A model generated the notes under the pieces. The model did no database searches. It was not told the DNA's origin and worked only from the letters and a program-made list of their open reading frames with translations. DNA of 34,337 bases from Pseudomonadota bacterium (lineage in GTDB: Bacteria; Pseudomonadota; Gammaproteobacteria; Burkholderiales; Burkholderiaceae_C). The stretch is from the NCBI GenBank assembly GCA_018241895.1, contig JAFECX010000153.1:1-34337 (forward strand). The letters are read 5' to 3'. A program made the translations under genes and the position numbers. Below, in pieces: positions 8,272-15,560 of this stretch; position 1 is the first letter of the stretch; each line of letters starts with the position of its first letter.

Positions 8272-9871
8272 GGACGGGCTCCCGGGCGACCGCCCAGGCA
8301 GGTGGGGCTTCGGGTTCGGTGGCGACGAGGGTGCCGACGCGCGTGCGCAGACGGGCGAGGGCTGCGCCGACGAGCGTCTCGTCACCGCGGTCGGCGTGCA
8401 CCAGTTCGACGCGCTCGGCGGGCACGCGTGCGCGCAGATGCGGCTCGCGCCGGCCTTGCAGGCGCTCCACGGTCCACAGCGCGCCGAGGCGGAACTCGCA
8501 GCCCCCGTCGCGGCACGGCGCCACCAGCACGCCGGCGGCACCGTCGCGCAGCGCGTACTCGACGAACGAGGGCGGCAGCTGGCCCGCACACAGCAGGCTG
8601 AAGGCGCTCGCGTCGCGCGCGCCCTCGATGGCGCTTGTGCAGGCCGCGCCGTGGTCGCAGCCGAAGACGACCAGCGGCTGCGCGATGCCGGCGGCGCGCT
8701 GCGCGTCGAGCGCCAGGCGCAGCCGCGCGCGCAGCGCACCCACCGGCAGCTGCGGCATGTCGATGCCGGTGATCAGATCGACGGTATGTCGAAACGGCGT
8801 CGACGACGGACAGGCGCCGGCGCAGATGCCGCAGCCGGCGCACAGGTCGGCGTCGACGCTGGCAAGCAGCCGCCCGACGCGCTGGTTGGGGTGCGGCACC
8901 ATCGTGATCGCCGCGTACGGACAGTCGGCGAAGCAGCGCTGGCAGCCGCTGCAGTTGCCCGGGTCGACCACCGCCACCTGGGCGCGCCCGGCGCGCCCGG
9001 CGCGCGCAGGCACGAACGGCAGCACGAACAGCGTGAGCAGCACGAGCGTGAGCAGCGTCCACACGACGGCCGGCGAAGTGGCCGCGGTGAGCGGGTTCAC
9101 AAAGAGCAGCAGCCAGTCGATGCGCAGCTCGGCCGGCACGCGCGCGAGCGCGGCCGGAGCGTGGCTCACGACCGGCACGGCGAGTGCGAGCAGCGCGAGC
9201 GTGCCCAGCGTGCCCAGCAGCAGCGGCCGCGGCGGAAACACCGCGGCGCGCGTGATGCGCTGGATGTGGAACCACAGCCCGAACAGCAGCAGCAGCGGCA
9301 CGCCGATGTGCACGAAGACGAACAGCGAGAACAGGCGGTCGCTGACCGCTGCCGAGCCGATGAAGTTGCGCGCCATCGGCGTCGGCAGGAAGGGCAGCGC
9401 GTCGACGAGTTCGGCGCTTGCGATGGCGGAGAACTGCCCCAGCTCGTCCCAGTTGAGCCAGAAGCCCACGATCGCGGCGACGAAGGCGAACACGACGAGC
9501 GGCACGCCGGTCAGCCAGCTGAAGCGCCGAAACCCGCGCTCGTGGCCGTGCAGCCACTCGCGCAGCACGTGCAAGCCCATCGCCAGCACCATCAGGTCGG
9601 CGCTGTAGCGGTGCACGCCGCGCAGCAGTCGACCGAGCCCGAGCGGCGCCTCGCGCAGCGCGTCGATCGAGTGCCAGGCGCCGCTGGCCGAGGTGTCGAA
9701 CAGCGCGTAGAGCACGACGCCGCTGGCGGCCAGCAGCCAGAAGGCGAGAAAGCCGATGGCGCCGAGATGGCGCAGCGGGTTGAGGCCGGAGCCGAAGGCC
9801 GCGTCGAACAGCCTCTCTATGGCGCACCAGCCGCTCAGGCCGCGCTGCCGGAGGCCGGTGTGATCGTGCAT
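8264..9871 (-). CDS. Cytochrome b / 2x[4Fe-4S] ferredoxin / MvhD-like fusion
   Basis: This is a 535-residue fusion. Residues 1-205 are a cytochrome b N-terminal half with bis-histidine pairs His87/His101 and His188/His202; it is clearly paralogous to the one at 4247-6205 (shared NPLxHLGA start and NRLFSLFVF/DRLFSLFVF helix). After two more helices comes a two-cluster ferredoxin: Cys307, 310, 313, 317 and Cys344, 347, 350, 354. Residues about 398-475 resemble MvhD/FlpD, the 2Fe-2S protein linking hydrogenase or formate dehydrogenase to heterodisulfide reductase, with Cys405, 411, 428, 453 and 458. I chose the ATG at 9869-9871 because the paralogue starts at the same place; the frame is open further upstream. 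It overlaps the SCO gene end by 37 bases. Electron donor and acceptor are unknown. Confidence 0.88.
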   Translation of the reverse strand: MHDHTGLRQRGLSGWCAIERLFDAAFGSGLNPLRHLGAIGFLAFWLLAASGVVLYALFDTSASGAWHSIDALREAPLGLGRLLRGVHRYSADLMVLAMGLHVLREWLHGHERGFRRFSWLTGVPLVVFAFVAAIVGFWLNWDELGQFSAIASAELVDALPFLPTPMARNFIGSAAVSDRLFSLFVFVHIGVPLLLLFGLWFHIQRITRAAVFPPRPLLLGTLGTLALLALAVPVVSHAPAALARVPAELRIDWLLLFVNPLTAATSPAVVWTLLTLVLLTLFVLPFVPARAGRAGRAQVAVVDPGNCSGCQRCFADCPYAAITMVPHPNQRVGRLLASVDADLCAGCGICAGACPSSTPFRHTVDLITGIDMPQLPVGALRARLRLALDAQRAAGIAQPLVVFGCDHGAACTSAIEGARDASAFSLLCAGQLPPSFVEYALRDGAAGVLVAPCRDGGCEFRLGALWTVERLQGRREPHLRARVPAERVELVHADRGDETLVGAALARLRTRVGTLVATEPEAPPAWAVAREPVHG

Positions 9872-10896
9872 GAGAGCTTGCGCGAGCGCAGCCGGTTGCG
9901 CCACTCGAGCAGGAAGTAGACCGTCATCGTGCCGAAGAACAGCAGCCCGCCGATCAGTTCGAGGATGAGCTTGTAGTCGTAGCGGTACTCGCCGCTGTCG
10001 GTGTCGTACTTGGTGCACAGGATGCGCACGCGCTCGACCATCGCCGCCAGCGTCGACTGCACGCCCGGCGGCTCGGCCAGCAGCAGCTCACGCAGCGGGC
10101 GGCCGATCTGGTCGCTGCGCAGCCGCTCGCCGTACACCTGGGCGTGGATGCGCCCGCGCGCGTCGACCACGGTGACGCCGAGCAGGTGGTCGAAGCCGGC
10201 GGGCGTGGCCACGTAGCTGAAGCCGAAGGCGCGCGTGAGCGACTCCACCGCCGCGGGCGGCGGGCTGAGGAACTCCCAGTTCGGTGCCTGGATGCGCTGC
10301 TGCGCGGCGAAGGCGCGCATCGCCTGCGGATCGTCGAAAGGCTGGTTGAAGCCGATGCTGACGACGTTGAACTGGTCGGCGCCGAGCAGCGTTTCGAGGC
10401 CCTTGACGGCGTCCAGCAGCGCCTTGGTCTGCGTCGGGCAGATCTGGAAGCAGCCGGTGTAGATGAAGCTCACGAGCAGCGGCTTGCCGCGGTAGTCGGT
10501 GAGACGCACGCGGCGGCCCCGGCGGTCGAGCAGCACGTCATCGGGCACCTCGCGGCCGACGGCGGCCTGGCCGATGCGCAGCGCTTCGGCCTCGACCAGT
10601 CGCGGCACTTCACCGCTGGCACGCGGTGCGACAGCGCTCGGGGCCAGCGCAGTCGACGCCGGCGCCGTCTGCACGCCGTCGCTGCCCGACGCGGCGCGCG
10701 TGACGGCCACGGCCGGTGCAGCCGCCACCGCTTGCGGCGCGACGGCGCCGAGCGCCGACACGGCGCACAGCAAGCCCGCCAGCATGGGCACCCCCAGACG
10801 AGAAAGACGCGCGCGCAAGGCGGCGTGCGAGCCGCGGCCCTGCGCCGCTGCCCAGGGGCGGCGGCGCACGCGCCGATCGTCAGCGCATCGCGGCAT
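9835..10896 (-). CDS. SCO1/SenC-family copper chaperone with C-terminal membrane anchor
   Basis: This is a thioredoxin-fold copper chaperone that delivers copper to CuA or CuB sites. The metal ligands are present: Cys149 and Cys153 in CFQICP, and His237 in GFDHLLG. After the SCO domain, which ends near 300, there is an extra C-terminal helix (LILELIGGLLFFGTMTVYFLLEW), so the domain is anchored at both ends or by the tail. The N-terminus has a signal sequence (hydrophobic run about residues 34-56). The ATG at 10894-10896 has no ribosome-binding site and overlaps ctaB by 17 bases; a start nearer the signal sequence (for example the ATG at 10783-10785) is possible. SenC is also a partner of norSY in Nitrosomonas, as I recall, which fits this operon. 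Confidence 0.9.
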   Translation of the reverse strand: MPRCADDRRVRRRPWAAAQGRGSHAALRARLSRLGVPMLAGLLCAVSALGAVAPQAVAAAPAVAVTRAASGSDGVQTAPASTALAPSAVAPRASGEVPRLVEAEALRIGQAAVGREVPDDVLLDRRGRRVRLTDYRGKPLLVSFIYTGCFQICPTQTKALLDAVKGLETLLGADQFNVVSIGFNQPFDDPQAMRAFAAQQRIQAPNWEFLSPPPAAVESLTRAFGFSYVATPAGFDHLLGVTVVDARGRIHAQVYGERLRSDQIGRPLRELLLAEPPGVQSTLAAMVERVRILCTKYDTDSGEYRYDYKLILELIGGLLFFGTMTVYFLLEWRNRLRSRKLSCTITPASGSAA

Positions 10897-11839
10897 CGAG
10901 CACCACCGCGAGCAGCAGCACCGCGAGCTGCACCATCGAGGCGAAGAAGGCCGCCATCGCCGTGCTGCGGCTCTGCCGTCGCACCAGGGCCTGCGTCTTG
11001 CGCAGGAAATGGGTGCCGCCGATCAGTGCGCCCGCGAGCACGATCCAGCCCGCGCCCAGCGCCACCAGCAGCAGCGAAACCGCCACCAGGGCGATCGCAT
11101 GCGCATGCACGATGCGCGCCGTCCGCTGCGCGCCCACGACCACCGGCAGCATCGGCACGCCGGCGGCGCGGTACTGGTCCTCGTTGGCGATCGCCAGGCT
11201 CCAGAAGTGCGGCGGTGTCCACAGCAGCAGCACCAATGCCAGACCCCAGGCGAGCGGGCCGAGGTGCGGATCGGCGGCGGCGGCACCGGCCAGCACGGCG
11301 AAGCTGCCCGCGGCACCGCCGATCACGATGTTCCACGGCGTGCGGCGCTTCAGTCCCAGCGTGTAGACCACCGCGTAGGTGAGCGCGCCGGCGGCGACGA
11401 AGGCGGCCGCGAGTCCGTTCACCCACCATGCCGCAGCCGCCACCGCGAGCGCAAAGAGCGCCGTGATGCCGAGCAGCCAGGCTCCGTTGCGCGGCAGCAG
11501 GCCGCTGGCGAAGGCGCGCTGGCGCGTGCGCGCCATCAGCCGGTCGCTGTCGGCCTCGACGAACTGGTTGAAGGCACCGGCCGCGGCCGAGGCCAGCAGC
11601 ACCGACAGCGCGAGCACCAGTACCTGCAGTGCGCTCGCGCTGCCCGCGGGCACGATGGCCATGCCGGCCAGCGCGCTCACCATGATCAGCACGCCGATGC
11701 GCAGCTTGAACACGCCCAGCACGGTGCGCCAGGTGACGCTGCGCGCCTGGCTCGGCACGGCCGCGGGATCGACGCGGCCGTCGCCGGCGGACTCGGCCGT
11801 GGCCAGCCCCGGCGCCTGGCGCAGTGCGCTTCGGCTCAT
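10880..11839 (-). CDS. ctaB: CtaB, haem O synthase (protohaem farnesyltransferase)
   Basis: This 319-residue UbiA-family enzyme farnesylates haem B to haem O, the precursor of haem A. The Mg-pyrophosphate-binding block is NQFVEADSDRLMARTRQRAF (a variant of NxxxDxDxDxxMxRT), and the second family block is LKRRTPWNIVIGG. About eight membrane helices follow. I place the start at the ATG 11837-11839 because AGGAGG stands 9 bases upstream in the transcript; the earlier in-frame ATG at 11857 would include that site. The gene lies between the norY-like subunit I and the SCO chaperone, which suggests that at least one haem-copper enzyme here uses haem O or A. Confidence 0.93.
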   Translation of the reverse strand: MSRSALRQAPGLATAESAGDGRVDPAAVPSQARSVTWRTVLGVFKLRIGVLIMVSALAGMAIVPAGSASALQVLVLALSVLLASAAAGAFNQFVEADSDRLMARTRQRAFASGLLPRNGAWLLGITALFALAVAAAAWWVNGLAAAFVAAGALTYAVVYTLGLKRRTPWNIVIGGAAGSFAVLAGAAAADPHLGPLAWGLALVLLLWTPPHFWSLAIANEDQYRAAGVPMLPVVVGAQRTARIVHAHAIALVAVSLLLVALGAGWIVLAGALIGGTHFLRKTQALVRRQSRSTAMAAFFASMVQLAVLLLAVVLDAAMR

Positions 11840-11871
11840 CGCGGCGTTCCTCCTCACTCGTTCAAGACAGC

Positions 11872-11895
11872 CCGGGGGCGCCTTGGCGCCCCCGG
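11872..11895 (-). terminator. Perfect GC-rich hairpin between subunit I and ctaB
   Basis: CCGGGGGCGCC (11872-11882) and GGCGCCCCCGG (11885-11895) are exact inverted repeats with only TT between them. In the RNA this forms a very stable stem just after the subunit I stop codon. No T-run follows in the direction of transcription (the next bases are GCTGTCTTGAACG), so it is more likely a processing, stabilising or partial-termination element than a strong intrinsic terminator. Confidence 0.7.
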
Positions 11896-11906
11896 TACTT
11901 TAGGGA

Positions 11907-13607
11907 TCAGCTAAGCCCCCAGAGCGTCGACAGGTACTTCCAGTTGATGAAGTAGTAGAGGACGAAGGCGAGCAGGAACACCATGGCCAGCACGAAGGTG
12001 CCCGGTGCCGCGAAGCCCGCCGAGCCGTAGCTCTGTGCGACGACCGTCGGGGCGGCGCGCGCCACCGGCGTGAACTTCGGGCTCGTGCTGCCGCCTTCCA
12101 GCCGCCTGCCCCACAGCAGCGAGCCCACGGTGACGTAGATGTAGATCGCGCCGCCGGTGATGGCCGCGATGCCGCCGATGCCGACCAGGCCCATCATCAG
12201 GTAGGCCGCGCCGGGCCACTCGTAGGCCAGCGCCGCGCCCTGGAACGCCATGTCCCAGTGCCGGCGCGAGACGCCCAGCGTGCCGGCGCCCATCATCACC
12301 AGGCAGAAGAAGTACATCGACAGGCCGAACAGGTACGGCTGCCACCTGGCCAGCGTGGGCGCGATCATCTCGCGCTTGAACAGCACCGGGATCAGGTAGT
12401 AGGTGAGCGCCATGAACGTCAGCGTCGTCCCCACCACCACTGTGGCGTGGAAGTGCCCCGGCACGTAGATCGTGTTGTGGATGATCATGTTGAGCTGCTC
12501 GGTGCCCATCATGACCCCCGTGATGCCGCCCAGGAAGCCGAAGCCGACGATCGAGATGAACACGCCCGAGAACGTCGGGTTGCTCCAGGGCGCCTTGCGC
12601 AGCCACTCGAACAGGCCCTTGGTGAAGCCCTTGTTGCGCTGCGCGACTTCCATCGCGCCGGGCACCGTCAGCCCGTGCAGCATCGACGCCAGCACCGCGA
12701 AGTACATGAAGTAGCTGGTGTTGACGATCTTCCACGGTGTGGACAGACCCGGGTCGGCCAGCAGATGGTGCGCGCTCGCCAGTTGCAGGAACAGGATGTA
12801 CAGCAGGAAGGCGGTGCGGCTGACGCGCTCGCTCATCGGCTTGGCGCCGAACACGACCGCAGCGACGAGATACCACACCGAGATGTGCGCCGCGACGTTG
12901 ATCTGCTGCGACGAGTGCCCGAGCGCCCACCAGACGGTGCGGTAGGCCAGCGGGTCGACGTGGATGGGCACGCCGAGTGACATGAGCCAGGTCGGGATCA
13001 GGATGATGGCGCCCGACAGCAGCGTGAACACGGCGATGATCGCCGCCGTGAGCGCGCCCATCGTGACCAGCGGCATCGAGCCGTCGTAGGTCTTCTCGCG
13101 CTTGCCGACGGCGAGCGTGCCGAAGAACACGAAGCAGCCGATCAGCGCGCCGACGGCGAACAGGATGAGCCCGAGGTAGAAGTTCGGCTCGGCCATCATC
13201 GGCACGTAGCTCGTCATCATCACGCTCGAGGCGCCGCGGTAGACGGCGATGTTGTTCACCACCGAGCCGATGATCATCAGCGCGAAGCCCAGCCACGCGA
13301 TCTTCGGCGTCGCGATGCGGCAGCGCAGCAGCGTCGACGAGCAGAAATACAGGATGGCGATCTCGAAGAAGATCAGCCAGAAGATCAGCATGTCGATGCC
13401 GTGCGCCGTGAGCACCTGGTAGAAGGTGTCGGCCTCGAGCCAGTGCACGGCCGGCCAGCGCGTGAGCACGACGCCGATGGCCAGCAGGCCGCCGACGAGC
13501 AGCCAGACCACCGCCACGACGGCGTGGGCGGTCATCAGCTTCTCGGCCTGCGACTCGAATTGCAGCCCCGAGCGGGGGCAGGTGCGATAGGTGGTGGCTA
13601 CGCTCAT
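11907..13607 (-). CDS. norY: Haem-copper subunit I, NO-reductase-like (NorY/sNOR type), lacking the oxidase tyrosine
   Basis: This 566-residue protein has about thirteen membrane helices. The haem and metal ligands are intact: His69 (LTAHGIDM) and His387 for the low-spin haem, His385 (VPGHFHATV) for the active-site haem, and His231, His280 and His281 (SAHHLLADPG) for the second metal. In oxidases His231 would start HPEVY, with the tyrosine cross-linked to it; here the sequence is H-S-S-Q-Q, so the tyrosine is Gln235. Loss of that residue is a hallmark of NO reductases rather than oxygen reductases. With a CuA subunit next door and SenC nearby, the best fit is the sNOR family (NorSY of Nitrosomonas). 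Start ATG 13605-13607, preceded by GGGGGGAA. Annotation pipelines would probably call it cytochrome c oxidase subunit I. Confidence 0.8.
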   Translation of the reverse strand: MSVATTYRTCPRSGLQFESQAEKLMTAHAVVAVVWLLVGGLLAIGVVLTRWPAVHWLEADTFYQVLTAHGIDMLIFWLIFFEIAILYFCSSTLLRCRIATPKIAWLGFALMIIGSVVNNIAVYRGASSVMMTSYVPMMAEPNFYLGLILFAVGALIGCFVFFGTLAVGKREKTYDGSMPLVTMGALTAAIIAVFTLLSGAIILIPTWLMSLGVPIHVDPLAYRTVWWALGHSSQQINVAAHISVWYLVAAVVFGAKPMSERVSRTAFLLYILFLQLASAHHLLADPGLSTPWKIVNTSYFMYFAVLASMLHGLTVPGAMEVAQRNKGFTKGLFEWLRKAPWSNPTFSGVFISIVGFGFLGGITGVMMGTEQLNMIIHNTIYVPGHFHATVVVGTTLTFMALTYYLIPVLFKREMIAPTLARWQPYLFGLSMYFFCLVMMGAGTLGVSRRHWDMAFQGAALAYEWPGAAYLMMGLVGIGGIAAITGGAIYIYVTVGSLLWGRRLEGGSTSPKFTPVARAAPTVVAQSYGSAGFAAPGTFVLAMVFLLAFVLYYFINWKYLSTLWGLS

Positions 13608-13617
13608 GATTCCCCCC

Positions 13618-14157
13618 TCACTTCACGTACAGGCGACCGACCATGCGGTGGTGGCCGATGCCGCAGAACTCGTTGCAGACGATCGAATACTGGCCCGACT
13701 GGTTCGGCGTGACGGTCATCACGTGTTCGAAGCCGGGCACGACCTGGATGTTCATGTTGATGGGCTGCAGCGAGAAGCCGTGGTTGTAGTCCATCGCCGT
13801 CATGTGCAGGCGGTAGGTCTTGCCCTTCTCCAGTTCGAGGATCGGGTACCAGGACCACAGCCGCCCCAACTGGTAGACGTCGCTGCCCGGCGGCGGCGCG
13901 ACGACCGGGATCTTCTCCTCGGTCTCGGTGCGCACCGTGTACTTGTCGACCATGGCCTGCGTCTTGGCCATGAACTGGTCGGGCGTGGTGCGGTAGGTCT
14001 CGGTCGACAGGTTCTGCTTGCCCCACACGTGCCAGCCGACCATCATGACGAACATGATGAGGCACCAGGTCAGCGCAAGCGCGATCCAGGTGCCCTCGAC
14101 GCGGTCGATGGGGTGCTTGTACCAGAGGCGTTCGCTGGGCGGAAGGATTGCGCTCAC
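13618..14157 (-). CDS. norS: CuA-containing subunit II (NorS/CoxB-like)
   Basis: This 179-residue protein has one N-terminal membrane helix (about residues 24-44) and a periplasmic cupredoxin domain. All CuA ligands are present: His126 in DYNHGF, then Cys161, Glu163, Cys165, His169 and Met172 in CNEFCGIGHHRM. It therefore accepts electrons from a soluble cytochrome c or cupredoxin and passes them to the subunit I that follows 10 bases later. It is shorter than aa3-type subunit II and has a single helix, as in ba3-type and sNOR enzymes. The start is GTG (14155-14157), set by an excellent AGGAGG eight bases upstream; no ATG fits. Confidence 0.9.
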   Translation of the reverse strand: MSAILPPSERLWYKHPIDRVEGTWIALALTWCLIMFVMMVGWHVWGKQNLSTETYRTTPDQFMAKTQAMVDKYTVRTETEEKIPVVAPPPGSDVYQLGRLWSWYPILELEKGKTYRLHMTAMDYNHGFSLQPINMNIQVVPGFEHVMTVTPNQSGQYSIVCNEFCGIGHHRMVGRLYVK

Positions 14158-14178
14158 GTTGGATTCCTCCTCGTTGTC

Positions 14179-14340
14179 CTACTTGCTAACCGGCAGCATG
14201 AAGATCTCGACCACGCCCCAGAGGTTGTAGACGACCATCGGAATCAGAACGCCCAGGAACAGCAGGATGAACGGGCTGTCCAGCAGGTCCTGCATCCAGG
14301 GGATCGGATCGTTCTTGTCGTCGTACTGCGGATGGCTCAT
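14179..14340 (-). CDS. 53-residue single-helix subunit of the NorSY-like enzyme
   Basis: This small gene is easily missed by annotation. It encodes a 53-residue peptide: a polar head (MSHPQYDDKNDPIPWMQD), one membrane helix (about residues 21-42) and a short tail ending LPVSK. AGGAG lies 5-6 bases before the ATG (14338-14340). It is the first gene of the operon, 21 bases upstream of the CuA subunit start, directly downstream of the DNR-type promoter. Small one-helix subunits accompany several haem-copper enzymes (for example subunit IIa of ba3 oxidase), and this is the likely role. I do not recognise a named family. Confidence 0.85.
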   Translation of the reverse strand: MSHPQYDDKNDPIPWMQDLLDSPFILLFLGVLIPMVVYNLWGVVEIFMLPVSK

Positions 14341-14423
14341 GACATCTCCTCGGGTGAATCGGACTCGTCGGGTGAAGCCTATCGTATGACACGCATGGCC
14401 GCACCGGGCGAGATCGGCGCGGC

Positions 14424-14429
14424 ATTGTC
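14424..14429 (-). promoter_or_regulatory. Predicted -10 element of the nine-gene operon
   Basis: Read leftward the bases are GACAAT, four of six matching TATAAT. A transcription start about 7 bases on (near 14418) would place the DNR box centre at -41.5, the class II activator position. There is no -35 hexamer, as expected for an activator-dependent promoter. Confidence 0.5.
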
Positions 14430-14452
14430 TCGGTCGCGCAGAGCGCGCAGGT

Positions 14453-14466
14453 ATGACTCAAGTCAA
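14453..14466 (-). promoter_or_regulatory. DNR/FNR-type operator before the nine-gene operon
   Basis: Leftward the bases read TTGAC-TTGA-GTCAT, an almost perfect palindrome with the four-base spacer of FNR/DNR sites (TTGAT-N4-ATCAA). It stands 113 bases upstream of the first start codon. The regulator at 19070-19768 has the matching E-x-x-S-R recognition helix. Confidence 0.7.
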
Positions 14467-14574
14467 GGTTTGAGGGCTTGTGACCTCGAAGGGCGGCAGT
14501 CACGCTGCAGGCAGCGCTGCGGGTTTTGCCCGATTGCGCGTGCAACGACATGCAGCGCCGACGCACCGGACGCC

Positions 14575-14607
14575 CGAGTGGCTCGAGTGGCTCGAGTGGC
14601 TCGCGTG
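14575..14607. repeat. Short tandem repeat, 9-base unit GCTCGAGTG
   Basis: Two exact copies (14581-14598) are flanked by a partial copy before and a one-mismatch copy after (GCTCGCGTG). The repeat lies in the gap upstream of ctaA; no function is apparent. Confidence 0.7.
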
Positions 14608-14696
14608 TTCGCCATGCGCATGCACTCGCGCACCTTCGCGCACGGCCACGCGATGCAGGCAACATCGGGGCCCGCCGTGATCGACTGCACCCGACC

Positions 14697-15560
14697 ATGA
14701 ACATCGACTCGACTGCCGCGGCCGCCGCGGCACCCTGGCTGCTTCGCACGGCACGGCTGGCCTTCGTGCTGATGCTCGTCGTCGTCGTGGCGAGTGCCTG
14801 GCTGCGCCTGGCGGCACCGCGCGCGGCCTGTGTCGACTGGCCGGGTTGTCGCAGCGCGTTCGCGCCTGCGGTGCGGGCGGCGGGCGGCTCGGCTGCGTCC
14901 GCAGCGGCCGCGATGTCGGCGGTGCCCTTGCTCGCAGGCCTGCGCAGCGCGCACCGGTTCGCAGCCTCGCTGCTGCTGCCCACGGTGTTCGCGCTCGTCG
15001 TGCTGGCCCGGCGCGCGCGTCGGCGCGGGCTCGCCGCGCGCGCGCTCGTCATGGGCGCGCTGGCGCTCGGCCTGGCGGCGCTGGGCATCGTCACGCCCGG
15101 CACGCGCTCGGCGGCGGTGTTGCTGGGCAACTTCCTCGGCGGCGTCGCATTGCTGGCGCTGGCGTGGTCGGCGCTGTGTGCGCTGCGCGCCGGCCCCGCG
15201 CTGCCCCCGGGGACGGCGCGCTGGGCGCTCGCGGGCGCAGCCGTCTGGCTGCTGCAGGCGGCGTTCGGTGTGCTGTCCGGGGCGCCGGCCGCCGTGCGGG
15301 GGCAGCTGCCGATGCCGGTCTTTCATCTCACCCTGGCGCTGCCTGCGCTGATGTGGGGCGGCGCCGTCGGGCTGGCCGCACTGCGCGCCGGCCGACGCCG
15401 TGAAGGCGCGGCCTTGGTGGTCATCGTCCTGCTGCAGACCGTGCTGGGTTTGCTCACTGCGGGGTCTGCCGCAGCGCCTGCCTGGGTGCTCGTGCACGGT
15501 GTGATCGCCGCCGGCGGCGTGGCGCTGATGCTGGGGCTGGCGGTGGCGCCAAGGCGCTGA
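14697..15560 (+). CDS. ctaA: CtaA/COX15-like haem A synthase, divergent
   Basis: This 287-residue membrane protein has about eight helices in two repeats, as in CtaA, which oxidises haem O to haem A. The block WLRLAAPRAACVDWPGC (about residues 35-51) matches the CtaA loop ending CPDWPxC, with the disulfide cysteines Cys45 and Cys51. Candidate haem ligands are His86 (SAHRFA), His211 (VFHLTL) and His269 (LVHGVI). The position where CtaA has its second N-terminal-half His reads LLGNFLGG, so one canonical ligand appears to be Asn. The start ATG (14697-14699) is chosen because upstream codons are low-complexity. It is divergent from the operon containing ctaB. The activity is plausible but not assured. 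Confidence 0.75.
   Translation: MNIDSTAAAAAAPWLLRTARLAFVLMLVVVVASAWLRLAAPRAACVDWPGCRSAFAPAVRAAGGSAASAAAAMSAVPLLAGLRSAHRFAASLLLPTVFALVVLARRARRRGLAARALVMGALALGLAALGIVTPGTRSAAVLLGNFLGGVALLALAWSALCALRAGPALPPGTARWALAGAAVWLLQAAFGVLSGAPAAVRGQLPMPVFHLTLALPALMWGGAVGLAALRAGRRREGAALVVIVLLQTVLGLLTAGSAAAPAWVLVHGVIAAGGVALMLGLAVAPRR

Larger units (their letters stand above)
14341..14696. other. Divergent regulatory region between the nine-gene operon and ctaA
   Basis: This 356-base gap holds the DNR-type box and -10 for the leftward operon, and a short GCTCGAGTG repeat nearer ctaA. The open frames that cross it have no resemblance to known proteins. Nothing else is recognisable. Confidence 0.6.

Noticed and set aside
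9872..10018. Longer N-terminus for the cytochrome b/MvhD fusion (start near 10018)
   Set aside because: The extra residues are Arg/His-rich, overlap the end of the SCO protein, and are absent from the paralogous fusion, which begins where the ATG at 9871 would.
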